From Rhyacichthys aspro (Eukaryota > Chordata > Actinopteri > Gobiiformes > Rhyacichthyidae): a stretch of DNA of 64,000 bases. The position numbers and the translations under genes are program-made. The notes under the pieces were generated by a model, which did no database searches, had not been told where the DNA came from, and saw only the letters and a list, made by a program, of their open reading frames with translations. Position 1 is the first letter of the stretch. Every line of letters starts with the position of its first letter. This document shows positions 1-12,100 of the stretch, piece by piece. Location of the stretch: contig CM072160.1 of the NCBI GenBank assembly GCA_036850595.1, positions 6,403,773 through 6,467,772 of the forward strand, in the 5' to 3' direction.

Positions 1-3000
1 AGCATGTTCAAGCAGTTTGAGTCAGCAGTGGAATAGTACTAACTAAACCACATATGGACTGAAGTGTAGTTTAAATGTGTCTGTACGTGCTTTTTTTCCC
101 ACACTATTGCATTCTCAGCATCATGTTGGTCCTATTACTTCCCATCGTACAGTGACTGAATAGTATTCGTTAATAAATGTCGATGTTGTAGTGTCATTAC
201 CTTCCTACATTCTGTGAAAGAAGAGGTTTTGCATTTGATTTAATTACTGGCTCCTTGCACTGGGTAATATAAAGCTTTAACTGACGATAAATAGGTAAAG
301 TAGTGTTTTTAGGTCATTAAATAATATTGAAAACATTGTAGAGACCGATGTGTTTGATTGAACTTTATACTAGAAATTAAAGCTGGAAAACTATAAAAAA
401 GTAACATGGCATTTAAACCCCGCTGAGACGCAATGTGACGCATCATTTGACACCGTAATGTTTCATGACTAGCATTACATTTTCGTGACTTGAAAATAAG
501 ATTAGATGTTTACTAAAATGCTTCACTATTGTATCTCTTGGAAATAAAGCAGCAGTTTTGATATATGTGTGTGTTTTTGTTTCATTTTAAAGAATGCCCA
601 AAGTGATTTTCATGTGGAAATATTGGCATACTTTTCTAGGATTCGTGCAATACTGCTGAATCTTCTTTATGAAAAACCTCCTCTCTCCAAGAGCAGTATT
701 GATGTGTGGTACATGTATTTTTAATGAGCAGTCACATCTTCCATGCTGTAGATTTCACAGATATTAATTTTTAATATGGCATCTCTACCAATGTACCTCT
801 AGGATCATCAACAGACTTGGTTTTGTTGAATTCCCATTGATTGTGATTTTGAGGAAAAACAAAGTGGTCCTGACAGGAGAGACTCAGACCTTAAAATAAA
901 TGCTGCTGATGACTTTCTCCACTCCTTTGATCATCATCTGTTTGGATCAGTTTGCAAACAGATATGATGTGTCTATCCACACCTCTGTTCATTCAGTTTG
1001 ATTCTTGCAAAGAGGTAAAAAGTAGGTAACAAAAATACTAAGAGAAATAAAGTATTCAGTGAACTACTGGTGAGTTTTGATTTATTGGACAAATAAGTTG
1101 AGCAAAAACAACTACTACAACTATACTCTACTTCTACGACTTTCTTTTATCATTTGCGCGTATACAGACTGGCGATATCACAGAATTTTTGGTATCAGAA
1201 AAGTTATTTTTACTCATTTAAGTATTGTGAGATGTTGAATAAAAGTTTTTTTTCCCTTTAAAATGTACTCGTAGAAGTAATTTTTTGTTAGAAATAGGCC
1301 TATACATTGGACTCTAGCAGAGTTGCATTCGCACAACATATTCTAAAATGACCCTCCATTTTTTTCTTGCTGGGGTAGATACTCTCCACTTGTAAACAAA
1401 TGATGTGGTAACAACACAGCCTTCTACCTGCTAAGTTACGCAGTGCCTCTTTAAGTAAATACCTCAAACAAACATAAGTTAAGCACGTTTCTTTACACCT
1501 GTGTTTGTGTGACCAGACCACCTCCTTTAAAGGACATTCTACACTTGTCACACTATAATGTATTGAATTTGAGAGATTTTTTGTGACAAGTTATGGCTGT
1601 AGTGGAGTTAGTGTAGCATGGACTTATCTCAAACTCTTAAAGATTGTTTTTCCAGACGGTCGCCTTAGGCCTGGACACTGGAAGATTGATTGAATAATGC
1701 CTTCTGTCAAAGTGTCCGTTGTGGTGTTCAAAAACAAAATGTATTGGACCAAATACAACTGATAACCATCCCATCAAATGGACAGCAAGCGTCTGCCGCC
1801 TGCTTCTCCCACTTATCATCCTTTCTGTCTGCTCTATCCTTCATGAGTTTTTACTGTGAGTCTGGATCGGAGTGGACGCTGGGAGAGAGGAGATGTAGAC
1901 GATATGAGATAGACGGTAATAGACTGGAAAGTTTTCAATTGTCTTCAAACTTTGTGAGAAACAAAATCCTTGTGTAGAAACACTACCACACTAACACTTA
2001 TAGGATCTCAATTCATTAAAAGTAATTAAATGTAGACAACCAAATAAACTCTGGCTGGTATAAAAGTGGATTTTACAAGTGGGACATTAATATTATCCAG
2101 AGCTAAATTAGATTATGGTTTATTTAACACATAACATTATGGCTCAGACCTGCTTTGGAGCAAGTCCACAAGAGACTTTTAACTGTTTAATTATTTCAGA
2201 TTTATGCCTCATAGAGTATTCTTCTTAGATATTTCTTAAAAGCTTTTTATAATAAAAAACAATTATTAAATTTCATTAAACTGGCAACAAAATGAGTGGC
2301 CTCCATCTTGACCAGAGCTGTGTGCCTTGGGATAGTGAGTTCAAGTAGCTCTGATTAAGCAGTACAGTAAGTTGAGTTGTGAAGATGGACACTGGAGGAT
2401 AAGCCGCATGAGGAAGTGTGTGGGTGGTGAGAAGAGGAGCTCCCACAATCTGAGAGAAGTGAGGACAGTGTTTGGTCATGAGAAACACACAGCTGAGCCC
2501 TGGTGTCGAAAGTCAAAGAGCATAGCTAATTCAAAGAGACAGATTACTGGTTTTTACCGGAAGACGGCACATCTATTGAGTGTGTGAGCTGACAGTAACA
2601 TGCCTTTAATAGAACTCTCTAACCAGCTCTAGTAAATATCCCCAGATCTGTTTGCTGTTGGCTGCTCAACAGTGCTCATAAGGACCCCAGCCCTTTCATC
2701 CAGAGGAGTATTCATGATCATGTATCCTCTTACCGTGAAAGTCCCAATTGAAACATGCACAGAAACAGGCTTCAAAGACAGGATTATGACTTAGTTGGAG
2801 TTAATGTTGAAGTGTGAGCCCCACTAGTCTGTGTCTGTGAGCATCATGTGCAGAGTCGTGATCTGAAAAGTCTGGATAAACACGGAGAGAGACTGTTTTG
2901 TGTACGTGTCTCATGCAAAGACAACTTCTCTGTGTTGACTGTATGTGTCTGCTTTTATGTGCTTCAGAGACTTAGTGATTCTACTTTTGTTCTCCTTAAA

Positions 3001-4389
3001 CAACTTTACTCTTTGTTCTTTTGGCAAAAAGGGCACAGCATGTTGCCAAGTGCTGCCACAGTGACTTTGTAGTTCTCACTTCTGTTGATTTTGAAATTGG
3101 GAACAAATGGTACTACCCGAATTATTTTTTATTACATTTCAAATTTAAGGTTGGAATTAATTCCTCCAAATCTCAAACTCAGGGCTTGGAGATATTATAC
3201 TCATAAATGTAGAAGTGGAACGAGATGTGGCAGCCTTTTTCATAGATTACATAGTGTAGAGCTGTAATAAGTCATGATTTTGTCACAATTTTAATGAGCG
3301 GCTTTGATCAGGGAGAAGTGCCACTTGAGAAAATGCATTTTGCTGGACTTCAGCCACTGTGCAGCTGCCAGCACAATTGCCACAGTTTATCTGAAATGCT
3401 TCATCCTTTTTGAAGATAGCTAGAAAAAATAAATAAATCACGCTGTTAATAGTAGAAAAACCTTCTATTGCCCACGGTCACACAAGTATGCTGTTTTACA
3501 GATGTCGGGCCAGGGTCTCTGACATTTCTAAAGTACTTGTGTAGTTATGTTAAGAGCTGTTCGTGTTGTTGTGTTTATGGCACACGTCACAGACACTTGT
3601 CTTTGCATTATTCTGGGCCTTGTTAAGGCTGCCATGGCTGCTTTCTGATGTGCTAAGAGCTGTGTTGGCTGTGTCACGGTGCTCTTACTAAAGTGTTGTT
3701 GATCGCACCAGCTAAACTTGACAGGCCAATTCCTCAGGGAAGAGGAGAGACGGAGGAGGGGAGTGCAGAAATGAAAAACAAAAAAATGAAAAAATAGAGT
3801 GATACACAATGGAACACCAACGTATATTGAGGAAAAAAACAAAACAATAAAAAACAGGAGCTTTCAGCAGCCTCTATCGAGTTCATTTCTATTGTGTTTG
3901 TGATAATGTGTTCCATCAATATCCCATCTCTGTTTGCCTGTCCTACACACAGAAGAGAATTAAACACTCATACACTCGTATCGCAAAAGAGACTACAAAA
4001 CTTTTGTTTAATGTACAATTCAAGCTCCATACAGGATCTTTGCACACTACATAAACAAAAAAGTCTTTGAAATTGACAGGTAGTTGCAACTGACTAATTT
4101 ACACTTTTATTAGGCGACCTATACCACTTCTATGACAACTCAGGTTTTTCTTCCCTTCACGTGAACATTTGTTAGATAATTACAGAGGGATGATAAAAAA
4201 ATAAAAAGGGCTACAGTCGGTACACAAACGCACCAACAAGCAAATATTCACATCTGCGTTTCTTTGAACATTGACTGCTCTCACTTCTTACTAGATACAC
4301 TTGTGCTTTAAGCAAACACATGCAAACTATCACGTCTGTGGGACTTGAATCTCAAACACAAACAGAGAAAGCGCATGACAGAGGCCTAC
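1..4389 (-). other. clstn2: clstn2 intron, 5' part (continues beyond the left edge)
   Basis: This is noncoding sequence downstream of the donor at 4389. I looked on the minus strand for the next expected exon (W..RIEY, the start of the LNS domain) and did not find one. Open frames here are under 110 codons, overlap each other in several frames and resemble no family I know. The sequence is AT-rich, with short A or T runs and no clear mobile element. Confidence 0.75.
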
Positions 4390-4539
4390 CTTGCCATCCC
4401 GGTTTGCACACAGGCTTGACATCAATGTGTACTGGGACGCTGTGCAGGGCCCTCTTCTGACCGCAGTCCCAGGCCGTCACCTGGATCTCGTACTGCTGCT
4501 GCCGGTCGAAGCTCAGCTTTTCTGTGTTGCGGATGTTAC
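4390..4539 (-). CDS. clstn2: clstn2 internal exon, end of cadherin repeat 2
   Basis: This 150 nt exon reads (G)NIRNTEKLSFDRQQQYEI, then QVTAWDCGQKRALHSVPVHI and DVKPVCKPGWQ. It matches the end of cadherin repeat 2 of calsyntenins and the VKPxCKPGWQ segment that leads to the LNS (laminin-G-like) domain. Acceptor AG is at 4541-4540 (CTCCATCAG) and donor G|GTAGGC has GT at 4389-4388. NIRNTEKLS and DVKPVCKPGWQ favour calsyntenin-2 over calsyntenin-1 (YIKNTEKLN, SIKPTCTPGWQ). The usual AYDCG is AWDCG here, a Tyr to Trp change. The single leftover base should join a following exon coding for the W..RIEY region. I found no such exon in 1-4389, so it should lie left of the window. Confidence 0.94.
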
Positions 4540-7500
4540 CTGATGGAGAGCAGAAAAAAGTCAACCAAAATAGCCTTTTCACAGACATATTGGATGCTGT
4601 TTAATAGTTTAGTTGCACACACAATAGAGCATTTTCAGACCTTAAACTTGTCTAACCTGATGCCACGAAATAATGTTTTCCTATTGTTTGGTCAAGTTTA
4701 CTCCATCAATGGTCTGAAAAATATTTACAGGTAATTTTCCAGTTTCAACGTGGCCACATTTCTTGCACAGCCAGAATTTCCATTTGAGAAAAACACTCCA
4801 TTTAGATAACATGAGGTGGTATAGGTGAGATTGCATGTGATGAGAAATCATTGTTGAGTGAAGTTTTATGGACTTCCTAACATCCAAACTTTCTCAGGAG
4901 AAATATTGCACATGATAAAAAAGTGTTTTGGAAAGCTATTATAAAATACAAAATGGTCCATGTCCAAAATACAACAAAAGGAAATGGGTAATGTTACTGA
5001 AAAACAGCCTGAGGTTCAGGACTTATCAGCGACTGAGAGAGTAACATTATGAAATCATAAAATGGTTGTGTGAGCTTTAACAGCCAAATGAGCTCCATTT
5101 TATTGTTGTTATAATAGAAGAGCAACAAATACATGTTTATAGTGCATATTCACAGCTATGCTTATGGCTCCAGACAAGATTTTAACTTTAAATGTTGTGT
5201 CATGGTTGTTGCCAGGACTGTAAAAAGCACTTGTTTTGTTTACTCACTTTGACTTTATAGCTCAGTATAACAGTTTTACGAGTATATTCTTCTCATTCCA
5301 AAGCATAATATAACAACACTTGATCAATGGGCCATTGACACTGAAGGCCCTTACGCCTCCAAAAAAGTTTGTAAGATGTGGAGATGAAAAAGTATTATTA
5401 GCAGAGACAAGGACAGCCTTCTTACTCCATGAAAACACAAACACAGTTTTCTCAGTGATGCCATCCGTCTGTCTCAGTCGGATGTTGGTTTCTACAAACA
5501 CACAGCAACTAAAACAATCGCAAAATACAAAATACAAAAAACTAAACGTGTGCAGACCAGCCCTACTGGCCTGTCAGACAAACCAATACATTTTCAACAG
5601 CTGAGCAGATTCATGTGAGCACAGTTTTTCGATTACTCAACAGGGCATAACCTGGAGCTGGGGATAAATCCAGTGCATCTAATAACATTGCACTGAAGTC
5701 TATTCACAGCACTAAGAACTTTAAATGAAATCCCAGTGAAGATGCTTTGTTGAGACTGTGTTTGCTTGAAAAAAGTAATGGTATTTAATTAAAAAAGTTT
5801 GAACATATTTGTAAATCACTGTCAAATTAAGTGTGATACTTAATTTAAGTCCCTCACCCAAGGCTTGATTAGCACCAGTTTTTCACAGTTTAATATTAAA
5901 CCTCTGTTGGAATAGTTATCTTCTCCTCACAGCCCTGGTGTTACTTTTGAGATTGTGATAAATAATTGTCTGGATCTTAACAAAACGTAATATCAGAAAT
6001 ATAAACTAAAATCATACAAATGTACCTCAGACAATTTTGGTCTTCTCTGTAATATACAATCTGTCACATGTTATTGTATGTGTAATAAAATCCTAATTGT
6101 AATGTACAAGGCGAATGTGTCTCAGATCAAATTCAGCAGTGATTTATGTGTTAAACTGCTGCATATGGCACCTTTAAATGTAACAAATAAGTAGTCTCTG
6201 TAGTGCATTCAAGACCACATCCAGTAACTGAACCTCGTGTTCACTACTAACCACGACCCATTTACCAAACCAATGTCTTTCTCATGCTGAGCAGAATGCA
6301 TGAAGGGAGCTCTTGTAGTCCTAATGTGTGTGTTAATATTTGATGAGACTTTGCCTGTCGACGAATGACAATGCTATGCAGACAGTCGAGCGCAGGCAGG
6401 AAGGGGCCACGCTTGCTGCGAACACTTGCAGAGTTTAAAGAGCACTGAATAGAGTCACTATTGCCGCTTATATACGGCTGAGAGTTAAAATGTATCCGGG
6501 ATCAGTAGCTGTGACTGGCATTCAGAGGCAGGATGCTTCGTAAGGTTTTTGTATTGTAGGGAGAAGTGCTGTGGGAGCTGAGTGTTGATAATGCGGGATA
6601 TTTGAATACAAGCGTGCAAGAGGGAGGATTAGATGTAATTCATGTGAGAATAGCATTGTTTGGATTCCCATCCTCTTCATAGCCTGTTCTTTGTCTCGTT
6701 TTAAATTCATTCCTTCCCCGTTCCACCCGTCTCTCGACGTGCCATTCCCTTTCACTGCACATCATTGTCTTTGTTATGCAGCCTCATCCCATTTCACTGT
6801 GTGCCGCCTCATCTGTTGTGCTGTTCTGTCTTTTCTACCCAGGTAAATACACAAGAATACAAGCGGGCTGCTACTCACACCTTTCTGCAGGACATACACT
6901 CCCTCCTCAATTACAACATCAACTTCCCTGTGTCAGCAGCCTGGTCCCGCTGTGTCTGCTGGCACAAGGGGGCAGCTTGGAAATGACTACTGCTCTCACC
7001 ACAGCGCCCTGTCTATCTGCCGCTTTTTTTTTTTTTTTTAAGTTTTCATAGTTGAAACGCTACTTTTACTCACCACTCATTTCATATTTTATTTAAACCT
7101 CTGATAAATTATTGTGACATAATAACATAGTAATAACGTTGCAGTTCAAGCTGGTTTTTATGTTAATTCTGTGATAGAGATACATTTGTGGTAGACTATT
7201 TCATTTATCTATCTCGTTTATTGTTATTTTAATAGCACACAAATATGCCTATCACAGACCATTTTTGTTGTTTTTGCTGTAATAAGATAAAATGTATGGT
7301 CACGTGAAGCAGTCAGCGTTGCTTAATTATCTATTTCCATTGTTGTTGGTCTGTGTTGAACAAATTAAGACCCTATCAGACTGTTTACCACTAGCCACCA
7401 TTATTCCATTATTATTGTCGCTTTTTAACAATAATAATAAAAAAGCAGACACTTGGGTAAAACAACACTCAATAATGCTTTAGTGAATTTCTTTATTTCA

Positions 7501-8940
7501 CTGTTAATTAGATTTTTGATTTTTGATTTTTTTAGTTTATCAGTTGTGTTATGTAAAGGTTGGTTCACAGTTAAAAAAAAAAATGACAGCTCACTTCAGT
7601 TTGGATTACTGGTTTCAAAAGCTACAGTAGAAACAAAACAAAAAACAACAACAGTCTTTTCTTGCTGTGGAAATTAGAAACTAGTTGTTTTGTTGTGTGG
7701 CTTCAGGTTTAAAGTAAGTAGTAGTTGACAAGGAGATCAGTTTTTGGTATGAAAGCCCGTTTGTAAGTGTTTGTATCACAAACAACTTTTTCTGAAACCA
7801 CAATGAAGTAGAAAGTATGAAAAAATAACCTATAATTGAAGTTAAAACCCCTAATTCTTCCACAGCTCGTTCAGCTGATTAGCAATCCGTGGCTTTTGTC
7901 TGCTTGGCAAGAAATACTGATTGAATGCATTAGTATCCAAAAATAACATCTGACTCACATATAATAATGTACTTTTAAAAAATGGCATTAGTCGTGTGCT
8001 TCTAAATGGATTTTTTCAGAAAAGAAAAAAAAGACTCCCTGACACCAAAGTTGCTTGTACACAGCTACACACACCATTTCTACAGAATACATGCACACAG
8101 AAATCTGACCACTATCTATTACAGCACAACAACCATCGTATAAAAGCTAATCCTATTCCTCTCCCTGATTTGGCCACCTCCTTTTTCCTTTCCCCATTTC
8201 CTCTCTGCCCCTCAGGTGCTCTCAAGTTCAAGTGCTCTCAAAGCGTGTTCGTCAGCGGTCAATGACTGAGGCCCCTTCAAATGGAGAGAGTAAAGAGAGA
8301 GCACTCCGGCGGCAGCTCCCCCCTCCATCATTCTCAGTAGGGCCCTAACCTCCTACCATCCATTCAGCCTTTTTATCGCATTCAACAGTGGGTAATGCTC
8401 AGTGGCCGGGCAGTGGGAAAGCAAGCAGCGAGTCTTGAATCACGGAGCCGCTAGAAATGGTATTATTCAAGTCGAACACCACTTGAGGGATATGCTTATT
8501 GCTACTTGACTTTGTGTATCCTTTTCTGCAGAGGAAAACAAAAAAGTAAAATGAAGGGGAGTTGAGGACACCAAGAAATCCTTGTCTCCTACTAGTATAG
8601 TACTAATATACTGGCATTTTTCATTTGTGAGGGACAGTTCTGTATAGTGAAGTCAATTTGATAAGATATATGGGACACAGAGAGATTTATCTTCGCTTAA
8701 GTTTAGGCTTTTGTGTGTGATCGTTTGTGATATGATTTGTAGAGACTGATAGCTCCCTGGGCATAGCTAGACTTTGTCCTTGAAAAACACAAGGAACACA
8801 TTTGACCCTGGGGAAAGACATCTGTCAGTGTTAGGTTTTGTGATTTGTGTGAGAGTGATGGAGGCATGTGTAGCTAAGCTGATTCAAAACAGAGTCCTTG
8901 TGAGGATCTAATTATTATTTTGGAGCTGATTTCTACTCAC
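4540..8940 (-). other. clstn2: clstn2 intron, 4.4 kb
   Basis: The intron is bounded by the donor GTGAGTAG at 8940 and the acceptor CTCCATCAG ending at 4540. Its contents are unremarkable AT-rich DNA. A run of 16 T lies at 7024-7039 and a short T-rich tandem (GATTTTT units) near 7510-7530. A complex, slightly GC-richer stretch lies near 8270-8480. The motif GGCACCTTTAAA near 6168-6179 resembles the end of common fish nonautonomous transposons, but no partner end was found. Confidence 0.85.
7024..7039. repeat. Homopolymer T16
   Basis: Sixteen consecutive T. On the minus strand it would be a poly(A) tract, but no retrotransposed body is recognisable beside it. Confidence 0.9.
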
Positions 8941-9149
8941 CGTTGCGGTCTATGGCGAAGGGTGTATTGGTGGTGGTGATCTGGTAGTTACAGATCTGGC
9001 TGTACTGCGGAGAACAGTCCTGGTCAGTGGCCTCCACCTGAAGGATGCTGTCATAAATCTTGCCTTCAGTCACCGCAGCGTGATACTGGGACTCCCGAAA
9101 CACCGGGGCAAACTCATTGACATCGTTGACCTGAATGTGCACCACCGCT
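8941..9149 (-). CDS. clstn2: clstn2 internal exon, cadherin linker and first part of cadherin repeat 2
   Basis: This 209 nt exon completes the Lys of KKSHK and reads AVVHIQVNDVNEFAPVF, then RESQYHAAVTEGKIYDSILQ, VEATDQDCSPQYSQICNYQ and ITTTNTPFAIDRN. The acceptor is CTCTTTCTGCAG with AG at 9151-9150. The donor is G|GTGAGTAG with GT at 8940-8939. VNDVNEFAP is the inter-repeat calcium-binding linker of cadherins (DxNDNxP-like). ATDQD is the DxD calcium site of repeat 2, and the paired cysteines in DCSPQYSQIC are calsyntenin hallmarks. TEGKIYDSILQVEA matches calsyntenin-2; calsyntenin-1 has IEGKQYDSILRVEA and calsyntenin-3 TEGKLYDRILRVEA. One base remains and joins GT of the next exon as Gly. 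The protein domain acts outside the cell, on the lumenal or synaptic-cleft side. Confidence 0.96.
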
Positions 9150-12100
9150 CTGCAGAAAGAGAGGAAGAGAGAGGAAGTTAGTTAGAGTATATCATCATGA
9201 AATAACACAGGAAGTGTGCTTGATCCTGTTCTTAATTTAATTTGTAATCATGCAAATGGTTAAGAACAAGTCTATAAACAAATATTTGGACAAATACAGA
9301 GATAATGAAAACACTTCATTAACATTATTTGAGTGTACACCATACATTCCCCAATAGACAGACGTGTAAAACCTAGAGAAGCTTAAGAAGTTGAGCATCA
9401 GTCAGGTGCTAGTCATTCCTGCCCAAACTTTACTGTGATTTTTTATTGTGAATCTTTTCTCTTAGTTTCCTTTTAAACCGTCTTTCTTCATTAATGTAAT
9501 TCACTAATGTGGGCTGATTCCAATGTAACACAAACCAATTATATGCAGGTGATATTGTGTATCTACCATTCTATTTGTACAAGTATCATATCTAGTATTT
9601 TACTCATAAATACAGTGCAATTCTCAGTTCAGATTCAGCGTTTCAGTGTTTAATCATGAAAGCCAGCTCCCTGCAGTTTACAGTAAAACTCTGATGCCCA
9701 CACAGACTCCACACAGAGAGAATAAAAGTCTATTGGTCTTTTGCCCTGACACTGGACTTGTGTGAAATAGTACAAAGTAAGGTCTCTCATTACTGCTGCT
9801 CCTCCGATGAGGTTATGTTAGGTTATGAAGAAGCTGAGGTCAGAACTCACCGCGGGTGATAATCCACGGGTGGTGATTCATTTTGTTAACCACTAATTAC
9901 ATTGTGCCGCCCGACCCAGTGTCCTCATTTAATTATATTGTTATGGAAACATAAACTTTTCAATCCATCAGCCAAAAAATGACTACAGTACAGTGGTTCC
10001 AACCCAAGAGCTGCTATAATGAATCATCTCTTAATTGATCTATCAGCAGTTATTCATGTTAAGTCATACATATTGAAAAAGAAAACTCTACATTCATCAC
10101 GTTAAAATGTCTTCATCAATGCCGTAGAGCAGCCAGGAGGCAACAGACTGCACAATCAATCCTTTGATTCATTGACTGACAGTTGGTGATGGATGGTGAT
10201 GAGCTTCAATGCAGTTTTGTGTCTCAGAAAGGCAAGTCCAATGCAATACTTTTCTTTCCAAGACAAAGGGGAGCAAATGAGTGTGTTGTTTATGGGATTA
10301 GCTGGTGGCTACGGCAATGACTGTGAAAATACCCCATTAAAATAAACATTAAATGCCCGCACAGTGAGTGGGTGGCTGGAGATGGAGAGTGGACAACAAA
10401 TAGAGAGACAATAGAAAGCACAAGTTTAGGTGGTTATTTGTTTTTAAGCTTAATTTCAACATTACATGAATATTTACAGGATAAACACAGATATATAAAA
10501 AAATGTGGATTTGTGCTCTAATGCTAAAACAGAGGATCATGTCCAGAACCATGAAATGACTTTAAGCCTGAGAGCCTGCATAGTACTGTATTTGTTGAGG
10601 TAAGGTCATAATGCATTTTCTCAATCAGAAACATGGTGTAGATTTGATATCTTAGCAGTTTATGCGAATGAATAACTTTATTATTGTGCCCTCAAATGAA
10701 TAGGGTAGTATAGACAGAAATTACACAGAAGCATTGAAAGTTAATGTGCTGATAATGATAATTAAACTGAACCTTGGATCCACAAATTAAGCCAGAAATG
10801 ACTCAAGGCTAATTCACTGGCCTCAGTATGGACCCAGTGCCAAAAGCAGTAAAAGTTTGCACTCGGAAACACTGACAAATGATGGCAACACTGATGAGCT
10901 CAGTAAATCCCTTAGCCAGCCTTGTTTTGTCATATTAATGATGGTTTCTCATAAACATTACCCTCCTGCCTCAGCACACTCCCCAGTGGTGAGGAGACAA
11001 ACATATGCTCCTCCATCCTCTGGGGCTTGTACCAAATGATTGTTGCACTGTGAATGTGTGAGATAACTAAGTCAAGCACACAACAGCATAACATAGGACG
11101 ATATGCAATAATTGTGGATATGTTTTATTGCAAGTTAGTGTTTGAGGTTTTTGCCTGTGGCTCACATCTGGCTCAAAAAGGCGACAAACTCTCCGGGGCT
11201 AGTTTTTGTTTTCATGTTGTTGGAGTGTTGCCAAGCGATGCCCATAGCCAACATGGCTCCCTGTGACAGGCCTGAGTTCGTAAGCAGGGTGTCAGAAAGA
11301 GTCAGAATAACACAGAAAAACAGCGGGGGGTTAAAATGATCCCCCCGGGCACAGGAAGGATCACAGCACTGCTCCACAAAGTGAATCAAAACTGGAGTCA
11401 AAGAGTTGGTTAGCCAGAAAGAAGGTCAAATGTTAAATGCTGCGTTTTACTCCAGTGAATCCAGTCATTGCATTACAGACAAGATTAGTGTAGTGTCATT
11501 GGCCCGTTATTTGCTCAAGAGAACATAATCTTCAATAAACAAGTGCTAAAAATGGTGCAGTCATTTCTCAGCTTTAGTTGAGCTCTCAGTCTGTTCTGAG
11601 TAAACGTGTATACACCCAATACGAAGTCATGTTTCCCTTCAAACTTTCCAAAGACATTCAACAACCTGGTCTCTGTAGAATCAGTGAAAACTTCAAGCCA
11701 TTGAATTTGACTAATCAACATTAAGAGGCTTGTTGTTGTAAATTTAATTTACAAAATCCTGAGAAAAGAATTGGGTGGTAGTTTACTTAGAAGAAATCAA
11801 CTGCAAATAAATCCATGATCAATTTCTGATACATGTCAATGAAACTGATTTGCAGGATAAATCAAAGAGTGTGTAGCCTGAGAGGATAAAGGCAGATGGC
11901 CTAGAAAAAGGGAGCTGGATCTGTACACAGCCATAAGCCTGGATACTTTTGAATAATCTTTCAAAAAAGCTAAATTTGTTCTTGTTGCAGCAATAGGACA
12001 CATCTAGGAATAAGCTATAATTGATGTCACTAAGAGTGAATATGTTGTTAGGGCTGTGGTCATACGATGAATGATTTTACTGAACAGATGAAATGATTAA

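Noticed and set aside
3528..3967. Two overlapping minus-strand frames of 104 and 77 codons, rich in Phe and Leu.
   Set aside because: The apparent hydrophobic protein comes from A-rich DNA read on the other strand; no family pattern and no splice context.
1..4389. Search for the next clstn2 exon (start of the LNS domain, W..RIEY).
   Set aside because: No minus-strand segment with this reading and splice sites was found; it should lie outside the window.
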